Assembly (NCBI GenBank): GCA_026261815.1
Contig: JAMPIT010000258.1
Location: forward strand, 15,699,001 to 15,763,000
Origin: Monarcha castaneiventris obscurior
Taxonomy: Eukaryota; Chordata; Aves; Passeriformes; Monarchidae
Direction: 5' to 3'
DNA: 64,000 nt
The notes under the pieces were generated by a model. The model was not told where the DNA came from and did no database searches. It saw only the letters and a list, made by a program, of their open reading frames with translations. The position numbers were made by a program, and so were the translations under genes. The stretch's first letter is position 1. The number at the start of each line of letters is the position of its first letter. Shown piece by piece: positions 50,201 to 61,299 of this stretch.

Positions 50201-53200
50201 AAATGTCTCCCCGATACCAAATTGTGGTGGATTTTTGGGGGGTTTTTTTGGTCAGAACTTGAATTACGATTTTTTTTTTCTCATCTCTTCGTGCTCGACG
50301 ATATCGTGGTATGGAATCACACGCACACATGTACGTAGCATCTCCCAAGTATCATAAAACTTGGTGCTCTGTTGGGGTAAACTGGGCCAACTGGTTGCCT
50401 TCTTTGAGCTTTGGCCTTTCTGGAGGGAATAAAGTGTCAAAATCGTAAACAATTATCTCATGCCTAAGTTAACCACTTATCAGGAAAATAGTGAGATTTT
50501 CCAGATTTCTTGAAGTACTCCATAAACTCACAGAATCTGCCTTTTAAAGGTTCCCCTTAACAATCAGGACAGAGACTTACTCCATCGGTAAATGAAAAGG
50601 TTCCCTTTAATCAACTCCTCATCATCACTAAATTTGATTATTCAGTTAGAAATATGCATATATATTTGAAATGTCTTTGCAGCCTACTTTTCCTGCTCTT
50701 ACAAATCTTCACTAAACTGGTTTGCCTTAATACTAACACCACTGTACAGATTGTTTACATCATTGTGCATCATTATTTAGGAGAAAGACTGTGCAATTAA
50801 TTTTGTATGCTAAGTTCCATTGTGATTCTGCAGAGCTGAAAGAACCCACAAATCAGATGTTATAAGGGCCTGGCATGACATTGTGTCAAATGCATTTCTT
50901 GTTCAAAAATGTTCAATAATACAGATAAATATTTTTTTAACAACTGTACCTGCCAATGAGAAAACACTTTCTATAGCAAGTCTTCATTGTTTCCTTTTAA
51001 TGTGGATACTAGAAGGATCTCTGATGTGTCAGTAAGAATCACAAAGAAAAGGATTATAGGCAGAATGCAAATATGAAATTGTATGGATACACTATCCATA
51101 TTATTACCATATGTAATAATATGCATATCATTACCATATGTATTGTGCTATGTATATAATCATTGTGTATATTCATAGAAAATGAAAGAGTAAGAGCTGA
51201 TTGAAGAGAAACAATTTCACAGAGCAAACTGGAACACTGCTTGGATGTAGAAATACTCTGACAAAGCCAGAGCAAAAACAGCAAAATTAAGAAACAAGTC
51301 CCAGCAATTATTTTAGATCCTAAATAAGACACACAAAGAATTTAACACTTTATTCCTTTTTTCTGTAATGCTTTCTGAGAATTCTCGTCTCAAAATGCAG
51401 TCCTCTGGCAGAGAGGAAGGACCTCTGCAAGCGTGCACTGGAGGGCAGCATATCCCAACCTCTGCTGCGTCATGACGAGCTTCAAAAAGGGGGAAACAGA
51501 AATTTTAGCCTACTACTGGCCTTTTGTTCCATTGATGCATGTATTTTTCACAGACTTGTGTACAAAGCAGATGTCATGGGGTAATCCATGCACTGCGATA
51601 TTTCCCAGGCTTCTGCACCACCCTTCTACTCTAGGCCCATGATACAGAAGCTGACGGGATGTTGGTAAGGTACTCCTGATTCATCCTCAGATGATGAAAC
51701 AAGCACTGTTTGAGTTCTCACCCTAAGTGATGCTCAGTGTTTACCAGATCAGCAGAGACAGCAAAGAATACAGGAGGTTTTCAATCTTGTCTGCTCTGAC
51801 TAGCACCGACATTTCCTCTCTTGGAAGACTGACTCCTTTTGGTGAAACAGAATCTTTTGAGCATGTGAGTTAGTAGGATCCACTGCAGCTTGACTGATGT
51901 GGCAAAGACAGTAGTATCTGTTCTTTTAGTTACAATTCCGTAGCATCTGGCACAACAGTTTTGGTCTAAATTTCAACTGAAGTAATATGAAAAACATATA
52001 AGAGGTCCAACTTTTGCAACAATCAAAGTGTGCTCCAGTAATAAATGACTATGAAAACTGTAGTTGCTACCTATGTGCAGTAGCAATTTTTCAAATTTTT
52101 CTCCCCAAAATGACAGGTTTGTTTGTTTTTCAATGTAATGGTATTTTGTTCTTTAAGCAGGAAATCCTCACTTTGCATATCAGTCAGAAGGTCTTGAAGG
52201 AGGCCTGTCTCATCAGTGTCAGAGAAACTGAGTAAGCAGTCCAGCCTTCCTACACTTTGAGCAGTGCAAAGGTCCAAAACTTCCGTTTCAAAGATCACTA
52301 ACTTAACAGGATTTTACAAGTTCTGGCACAGCAGGGGAAACAGGAACACTGAGCCGGATTAAATACATTATCTTATGAATGCAGCATTCGACAGTTTTCA
52401 TAAAATTAAATCGGTCCTGAAACCCAGGGCTCAGCTAAAATAATAAATTTAGGTGTGGTGAGGTATTTGCTTTTTTAGATTTGTCTTTCATAAATAAAAA
52501 TAATATCTATTTCTATATTTTAAAAGTAACTTTGCCATCACCCAGATCGAACTTTTCTGACCTTTTTTAAGCACCCGAAGTATCTCATTCTGAGGTTCAG
52601 TTTAGAAGCATCTCTCTCATTTTGTAACTGCTTAATAATGCCTCCTCAATTTCTGATAAAAGTCTACCATGGCAGCTTAAGACATTCTCATTCATCAGAA
52701 GTAAGAATTAGTGCGTTTTCAGTCCAATTTCTTTTCATATAATCCAGCTCCATTTTTCTTTTTTAATAGGAAAGGACGTCAGGAGTTTCTACACTTCAAA
52801 ACTGATTAGTGAGGCAGTTCAATTGAAGAGGAGAAAATTACTTGGCAGAATTTGGGTGCCCAAACACACTATTAACAGTCCATAAAAAATCAGCTGACTT
52901 CAGCTGTGTTTTGTCCCTCAGAATTTTCTACCCTAGCTGCAGTAGGTAAGACTCTAATAAACCTGTATCCTGGTCAAATCAAAGTAGAGATGAAAAACAT
53001 AAAATTTAAATCAGCTTTTCCTTGACATATAGCCAATACTTTCCGAAGTGGTATTATACAAATCATAAAAATAAAACCTTACAAGTGACAGTTCCAAAAG
53101 GCAGGTATGTGTTGTAATTTCCTTTTTATATTAATTTAAGGCCCTAAAGGGTTTTTTTGTCAACAAGAAAAGACATTAAATTACTGATGGGACATACAAG

Positions 53201-56200
53201 TCTTTGTCACAGACTTGTTTACTAACAAGAAATGGACAAAAGCCTATTTTTCTCATCACAAAATCTACTGGACAACAGATGAGAGAATCTCTGCTCACAA
53301 TTCCTGTTCCTAGTGTCTTCCTCTATTCCTTTGTCTCTCAGAACTGCACAGCTCTGCTTTTCAAGTCCTGCTTTTCAAACAAAAGCACAGAAAGACATGC
53401 TGGTGTCTGCAGCAGTTCAGTGTCCTGTACTCATGACTATGCAATAGGTTAGGCAGGACACCCACACACCTCTCAGCTATAGATAATTTGGAGTCTCTCG
53501 GGTGGGAGGGACCATCCTTACCCCCAGCCCATGGCCATGCTGCCACTTCACAGTCTACCATGTTGTGGCTGTAAGCCCTGCTCGAGAAAGAGTCTGAATC
53601 TTGTCTTTTGCAAATCTTTATTGAAGAAGTGTTCTGAGGAATTAGTGTGCCATCTTAAAAAGAATGCATGATAATACACATGAAGAAGTATAGCCCAAAT
53701 ATCTCACAAGCCCAGCTTTATTCCTAAAGGCTGAGTCCTGCCAGCATCTGGCTCGGGGAAGGGGATGTGACTCTCTGCTCCCATGCTGTGTGACTAACAC
53801 TGGATTGCATAAGGGAAGTCTAGGAAGCTGGAAATATTTCAGTGAGAATTTCCTGTATTACTCAGAGTATGGAGTATTAAACAAATGCATAGGACTTTTC
53901 AGACATTTGGGGTGAGCTGTATGACTTGTGTCTGACTACATGGTTTTGTGATTAGACATTCCAAATATGTGCCAAGGAACTCCCCATAACAGGCTGTGCT
54001 GTAAGCATTTATTTTGATTCTCATTCAAAAATAATGAGTTTTTCTTTTCTTTCCTGGTAGGCTGTACTGTTACAATTTGCTTATCAGATCGTAGTTACTG
54101 TATAAGCTTGGCACTGTTTTAAAAAAGGCATCATGGCCAATTAATGTGATCCTGGAATTCAGATTATACTTGCTTTATTGCCTCTAAAGATCTAATCTTA
54201 GAAGGTGTTGAGAGGACTCCAATTTTAAATGACCTCATACATTTTTAATGAAAGTATGAGAAAGAAAATTGAATGTAACTGCAGAGTGAAGCAGGTGTTG
54301 GAAAGCTCTAGCATTTCTTAGCAGTATCCATAAACAAATTAATATTAATTTATTTGGATATTTTTCATACCACCAATGCTGATCTTAAATTGTGTCTATG
54401 TATCTTAGACTTTTTTATAAAATTAAATATTTTTATGTTTTGAAGGGTTTGTGGACAAAATTAGCTTTTTTCCCCATGTAAAATCATGCCATTAGTAATA
54501 ATGAAAGAGGGTATGACAATGGAAGTCTTTTCTGACAGATTCCAGAGGTACCTTATTTGTATTTGAATTGAGGTAAAGATACTTTGGTATAACAGACCTT
54601 CTTGTCTTATTTTTTCATGTTCTTTAGAAAAAAGAAAGCAAGTTTGTGTTAAGATGTAGCAGAGACTTTTTTCTTTCTTATGGGTTCCTTAAGTTACTAG
54701 AAAGTGATTCTGTGAAATTTTTTCTGGCAGGGGCTACAAATAGTAAAAAACTGATGTGTACACTTCTGGAGGGATATTGGGAATAATTTGTTCAGATAAA
54801 TCACTGACCAACCTCAAAATACACATTCAGAAAGAAGACTGGAGGGAATGAGGAAAGGATCCAGATTGAATATGTGCTGAAAGATAAATAATTTGCCTTT
54901 GGTATTTCGATCTAACAGCTTCCCTGAGGATCCGAGTCTGCAAGGTGCAGAGCAGATTTTTTTTGTAAGAGCAAGTTAAATGGGAAAGAGCTTATACTGG
55001 TTGATCCCAAAGTGGGTGTTTCAAAATGATGCAGAGATAAACCCTGTAACCAAAAGTGTTTAACTGATCCAGTTAGTTTGGGTAGCCCCAAAGTGGGGAG
55101 CAACATCACACATAAACCAGCCTGCAGTTATGAGGGAGCAGCAACTTCTGGTGAAAAATTAGCTGAGGACTATAATCAGCAACAGGAGAAAACTTGAAGG
55201 CAGTAACCCTCTTGGGCTGTCCCAGTTGAAGTCATGGCTGCATGTCTGAGGTCTAACAAGTAAAGGAACAGGGATGACATAAAACAACACAGTAAGGAAT
55301 TCCCTACTGGAAGACTTCTGATTTCTAGCAAGCATAAAGTTTTCCCCAGACAAGTGCTGAATTCAAGAAAATCAAGACTTTGCAAGAGTGCTGAGCAGAC
55401 AGAAGCTGGCATTAATGAAATATTTACTATGTGTATAATTCTTTCACCCCTGTGCAAGGTGAGTGAAATGTAAAAAATAAGATAGCATGAGTGAAAGAGA
55501 CCTAGGACAGTTGAGAGAAACCAGGATCTGCATAAGTATACACTGCAGTGTATTTCCTGTGTTTTCTGCAGAAAATTATGTGATGTAGTGTTTCAAGTGC
55601 TATATTCTTAATTGCTTTTTTTATTACTTGTACTTGCAATACTAGAACTGTACAGTGGAGTCAAGGCATTTGTGAACAATAGGAGTGAATAGTATTTGAA
55701 TCCCAAAGCACTAATTCTTTTTAAATTATTATTTGTTAGTAGCATTCTAGCAGACATACAGCAATTATTAGTAATGCAGTATTAAGTGTCAAATGTAAGC
55801 TGATAATGCCTGTAGGGCTACTAGAGCCAACAAACATTTATTTTGTGTTCAAAGGTTTTGGAAGACAAATACTCACCTTATGCTGTCTACTTGGAGTTCA
55901 CCTTAGAAGTTCCTTGGAAAGTCTCAGACAGAGACTTTACAATTAATCAACAAGATGCAAGGATCACCAGGAGGCAAGAATGCAATACCATTGACATGAG
56001 ACAGAGAATCCCATTCTTCAGCTTAAAAAACAAGGCAATGACTGGAAAACATCCTGCTTAGGAAAGCATTGCTAATGCCACCTTATACTGTTGGGTTTGC
56101 TTTTTTTTCCTTTCCCTGTTATTGTTGCTCAGGATGCCTCCTTAATCCTGACATTCTGGTTTCTTTATTCAAGCCTTTTATTTCCTCTCCAAACTATTTG

Positions 56201-57290
56201 AAAACACTTTTTTTCAGGTGAAATATTTCTCATATGATATTTTCAAACTAGACTTTCTGTGTGCTTAGCACAGGCTTTGTTTTGAACACAGGTCAAGACC
56301 CACCTAGCTGTTTCCTGTTTTATATAGTGGCTTATTTGAATTAACCTCAGTATGGCTTTCAGCACTCTTACCTGTTCTACCTTTCAACACTGAGTACCAC
56401 CTTGATCCAATCTTTTGACATTTCTTCTGTGGAACAGAAAAAGACTCTGTCTCTCTGTCTGCCTTTTCAAAGTAAATTTCACTGAAGGGGAATATTGTTT
56501 TAGAATTATATCTGTATTTTCTAGTACGCTTCTTCTATCTTCAGCTTATTCATCTTCTTCCTGTGTTTTGAAGTCCACCAAAAGCCTTCATTCAGCAGAG
56601 TATGTGAACAGAATCTTTGTTTAGCAAAATGCTTAATGATGTTTTTCAGTGGTGTTCTTACAAATGAGTTAGGAGCACGTGTAGTACTGCACTGGGACCA
56701 GTTCCTGTCCTCGTGAGGGGCAAGAATTAAGCACAGTCTTACTCATGTGTATCTGCAGTTCTCTCTCCCTTTCCTCTTAACACTCACCCTCAGCTGAGGA
56801 CAATGTTCCAGCCACTCAATGACTTGGAGGCAAGAAAGCTGTATCTGAATATAGTAGTTACCAACAAGCCCCCTGTAAAATGTCATACTCTGGTTATTGC
56901 TAGCAGTTTGGAACAGATGGCCAGGTAGGAAGTGTAGCACTCAATTAAAATTCACTGTAGCACCATCTTAGTTTTCATTAGAATCATAAGAGGTGCAGGC
57001 AATTCTTCTTAAAAAAATTGTTCTTTTTATTTTCTGTCGGGCCCTATATATTTACACTCTATAAAGACTGGGTTAAAGGTGTTTTGAAATATTGTTCTAA
57101 TTTCATCTGACATAAAGCTGTCACGGTTTTGGAGTGCATATGGAAGGTCAGACCCTGAGACTCCCAATTTTCACATTACGGCTCTGAGATACTCCTGTCT
57201 TGAGAAGAAAGTATATTGATATTTCTGTCCAGTTGATACTGGATTGAACTTTTTTGATTATCCTATTCATCTGATGAATTAGTATGAGCT
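50201..57290. other. Intergenic DNA right of KYAT3
   Basis: About 7 kb of AT-rich DNA. Six-frame reading gives only short open frames without conserved motifs. No confident repeat family was recognised, although a G+C-rich patch near 53720-53810 weakly recalls CR1. Confidence 0.65.
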
Positions 57291-57299
57291 TTGCTGGTT

Positions 57300-57500
57300 T
57301 CGTACTCTCCCGCGCAGTCTGGGAGGAGCAGGGGTCTTGTCGAGCGAGAGGCAGAGGATGTGTGCAGCTCCCTCCATGCAGGCAGAGCTGTGACTGCGCA
57401 CAGATCCGGCAGAGGGAAGCGTTGTTCTAAAATACCCGCCCATGCAGGGAGCCTTCATTGGTCACTGCGAGCCACGTTATTGCCCCAGGAAATCAATGGT
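57300..57500. promoter_or_regulatory. Isolated CpG-enriched patch
   Basis: A short block with clustered CpGs (CTCTCCCGCGCAGTC, TTGTCGAGCGAG, GACTGCGCACAGATCCGG) and an inverted CCAAT box (CATTGGTCAC, about 57457), in AT-rich surroundings 3 kb left of the next CpG island. It could be an enhancer or minor promoter. Function is inferred. Confidence 0.35.
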
Positions 57501-59990
57501 CTGGAGCGTATGGAACATGTGATTTATAAATTCTCAGTAGAAGACAAAGAACCTTTAGCAAATGCCAGAAAGAGCAAGTGAGATAATAATTAGGATGTGC
57601 CGGGGAATGAAATTAAATTATATGAATAACTATGACTCTTACATGTTTTTAATTCTCTTTAGGAGAATAAATGGTAATATGGAGTTTTAGGCGTTAAAGA
57701 GTTGTGATCTTCTTGTTCATGCTTCACCTAACTATGAAGCTGTAGCCTTTCATAACAAAAGACAGCATCTTGAGAATCAGATAGAAATGCACTTCGTGAT
57801 CACAAGGCAAGTTGTCATAGGGTGCTCTATTCACAGAACTGGCTCAGCTTCAGATACTGCTGCCAGCATGATTGCCGATCAAGATGCTGCTGCTCCTGCA
57901 ACTCCAACCACTGCTGGAGGGTTAAAAGACAAGTGGAATATAATTTCTTTAATATTAAAGAGAATTTTCAATAGAAAATATTTCAAAGTGAAATTTTGAC
58001 TGTTACTCCTTTTAAATATACAGCACTTTGCTATATAGCTTTCCCTTTCTTACTACATGAGACTTCCCAAAACTGTACCAGTGAAGGCGTTGAAGCAGAT
58101 GCTCTGGATACCAAATAGTCACACTGAGCATAACATTTTAAATCATTATTTTTTATGTGTATATTCAAAGTTGTGTTTGTGACATCTAAATACCAAATCA
58201 AGGGATGGCATGATGTGTGAAAGGAAGCTCAACTTTCACAGTATTGTCAAGCTGTTGTTTTTCAGTATCTTATAAACGGCTGTCACAAACTAATAGAGTG
58301 TTGGAGCTTGAAGAACATTTTCCAGATAAAGTTGCTTGAAAAATACGGGAAGAAATTCATCCTGAAATAATTGTCACTAAGCTAACCTTAAAGATGAACT
58401 TGATCTGCTAAGTATACAGTCAGGAGCTGCACTGCTAAAGCAGTGTTGGTTTTGAGTAAGAGCTTAACAAAATATTTCCTTTGCTCAGATACCATTGCTC
58501 AGAAATTGGTGTGGTGTGACTGCTGGGTTGAGTCCTCCCCTTGTGCTTCCCCAGGAGCTACTCAGTATCAGAGTGAAGAACTAAACCTAGATAATTGTGT
58601 TGCAATCTTCTGCTCAAGCAATTATGAACCGTATGAACATCAATCTCCATGTTCTGACTTAATTCAATACTTTGATTTTTAGCACAAATAGTTATTGGTT
58701 TTATAATTTAGTCAAACATTAATTTGTCCTCCTAGCATATTGCTGACCAAAAGAAAATGTGTCAGGTCCTGGAGACAGACTTTTCATTTTTGAGTTAGTA
58801 GAAAGCAAGATTATAAAATGAGATGTACTTTTATTTATTTTGCTCACTGACAGGGGAAATAGTCCCAGTAAAATGGATTAAATAATTCCTCAGGGAAACC
58901 CTAATAGAGCAGAAAATTTGTCTTGATGATACAGCCAGTTAAGGAGGTGGCAGGTCATGAGAAAAAAGGGAATTTGTCTCCTGGGAAGAGGCTGGCCTGC
59001 TCTCTGCTGTTTACCAAACCTCACCAACGACTCTTGGAGCAGAAATTGCAGACAATGCCACAATGTTGACATCTTTGTGGTGACAATAGCTGCTTCTCTG
59101 AGGTTAGATTACTATCAACATACATCACCCCAAGAAGAAACTATCAGCCTAAAACAAATACATTCTCTGCTAGGCTACCACCGTGACAGCAAACTAGAAG
59201 AACAAAGGGTCTTTTCTTTCTTCAACACACGTTTGCATTGGTAGTTCTACATGTTTGGATTAAAAAGTGAGGTTCCCTTTTGTTTTAATTACTTTCACTT
59301 TTGGCTCCAGTGCAATGCTTGTGCTTCCTCAAAAGTATGATGTATTTTAGTGTCTCTTTTAAACTGAAACTAATACTAATAGCTAAATGTGTACTGAATA
59401 CACATTTGAAAATTGTGAATACAATTTGAAAATGGTTAACTTTTGCAAAATTTAGTGTCTGTGCCATTTAAAGTGAAGGTGGTTTTGTACAGCTGCGAAG
59501 AAAAGGATTTTTGTGTTTTATGGAGGAAAAGCAATATTTTGAAAATAGTCCCTTTTTCCACGAAATTGATGACTGGACAAAGAATAAACATTACCATATC
59601 AGAGCGAGTGTAAGGAGTGCAATTATACTGTAAATAGAGTTTATACTAGATCCTTGCAATAGAGTTACTAATAATGAAAATATGTCAGGACAATTGCTTT
59701 AACAGATTGAGCTGTTTGCACGACTAAGAGGAGGGAGACAGAGCCCCTTTGTCCCAGTTCGTCGCAGAAATCTAGGTAGGAATCAAAATTTTCCTTCAGC
59801 CTTTCATGCCTTTACCCAGCAGAACCGGTATCTTCAGATATCTGGAGGAGGGAGTTGCACTGTCCACTGGAGAAAGAGGAGGTGAAGCAGGAAAGTCAAA
59901 TGAATCAATGAGTATTTTAAAACGCTGTTTTTATTTGTGAACTTTATTATACCGGTATCAGGTTTTTCAGAGGAATTAAGGGCCATAGAA
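57501..59990. other. Intergenic or upstream DNA
   Basis: AT-rich; no exon, RNA gene or repeat recognised. Confidence 0.6.
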
Positions 59991-60352
59991 GAGCCTTGCC
60001 GCAGGGAATTTTGCCTGTTCCCGTCAGAAAGGGTGGTGGGCTTTGGGTGTCCCTGGCCCCGGAAGGAGACCCCCGTTGCAGCAGGACATCGGCAGCGGCT
60101 GTGCCGCGAGCTCATCCCGAACGCACCCGCGCGGTCCCGCTGCCCAGCATCCCCGGCCCCGCTCCTTCCGCTGGCCCGCACCGGGCGCTGGGGCCGCTCG
60201 GGGACCCGTCCCAGCCGCAGCCTCCGCTGGGGTTAAACTGCCTTTCGCAAGTGGCACGCTCTCTATTTTTGTTTTCTAACGGCCAGCGATCATGGCTTTC
60301 TCACTTCCTCCACCGGCTCGGGTTATTTAAACGCCGGCACCGAGAGACGGGG

Positions 60353-60465
60353 GGATGCTACCTGCGGGCCGGCACGACCGCGGCGCCGCACCGAGGGGCT
60401 CTGGGGCGGACGGGCCCGGCTGCGGTGCCGGTAGCTGCCCGCACGGCCGCGGGGCGGCTCCGCAG
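60353..60465 (+). other. Candidate noncoding first exon (short form)
   Basis: If the TATA-like box near 60323 is used, transcription would begin about 30 bp downstream. The first strong donor, CAG then GTGAGC, ends the exon at 60465. The start is estimated. If this donor is skipped, the exon could run to 60716. Confidence 0.4.
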
Positions 60466-60564
60466 GTGAGCAGAGGGGCCGGGCCCGCTCGGGCGCGGCG
60501 CTTTTGTCCGCCGCAGCTCCCCCGCCCCGGCCCGTCCGCGGCGCCGCCCGCCGGGCCCCATTGG

Positions 60565-60716
60565 CTGCGCGGGCGGTAACGTGACACCGGCGGCGAGCGG
60601 GGCCGCCCCAGACGCGCCGGTTGGAGCCGGTGCCTCGCGCTACGCCGCCGGCTGCCGCGCGGACCCAGCGCGGACCCAGCGCCGCTGCGCGGGCGGCCCG
60701 GGGGCGGCGGCGGCAG
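60565..60716 (+). other. Candidate noncoding first exon (second form)
   Basis: Ends at the strong donor GGCGGCAG then GTAAGG (60717). The upstream edge is set only by the CCAAT box at 60560. A duplicated GCGCGGACCCA motif lies at about 60658-60680. No family-recognisable protein is encoded. Confidence 0.35.
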
Positions 60717-61299
60717 GTAAGGGAGGGGCGGCTGCCGCTGACAGCGCCCCGCGGCCCCGGCGTGCGAGCGAGGGGCGGGTGGAAGCAGGGGGAGCGGCAC
60801 GGAGCGGGGCTTTCCGAGGGCGGCTCTCGCCGTCCCCGCTTTTCACGGGGTTGCCCCTCCGCCAGCGGAGCGGGAGGGCGCTGCCGTCCCGCGGGGTGCC
60901 CGGCGCCGCTCGTCCGGCGGCTCGCTGAGCCTGCGCGGCGGCCGCCCCTTCCCTCGGCGGCGCCCGGCCGCGGGGCCGCTCACCTGCCGGAGCCCCGCGG
61001 GCCGGCCGGGCCGAGAGCAGCGGGGCGCCGAGCGGGGCTGTGGCCGGCCCGGGGCCCGCGGGCGGGGGCGGCGGAACCGCTCTGTGGTTTGCGTAACCGA
61101 TATCTGCGCGTGTCCCCGAGTGACCCGGGCGCTACAGGTCGCCTGGGGCCGCTTTCCTCCGCCCCGGGCTCCTCCGTCCGGGCGGCAGCTGTCACCCCTC
61201 GGCCCCGGGCGTGGAGGCGGCACCTGCCCTCGAGAAAGTGGCAGGCGGGAGCCAAGTCCGAGCCTCCCCACAAGGGAGAGAAGAGTTAACTCAGCGTTG

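Noticed and set aside
53700..53830. Possible CR1 fragment
   Set aside because: A few words resemble CR1, but the order and spacing are not convincing without an alignment.
57291..57581. 96-codon plus-strand frame
   Set aside because: No family similarity recognised. The CpG patch explains the lack of stops in its first half.
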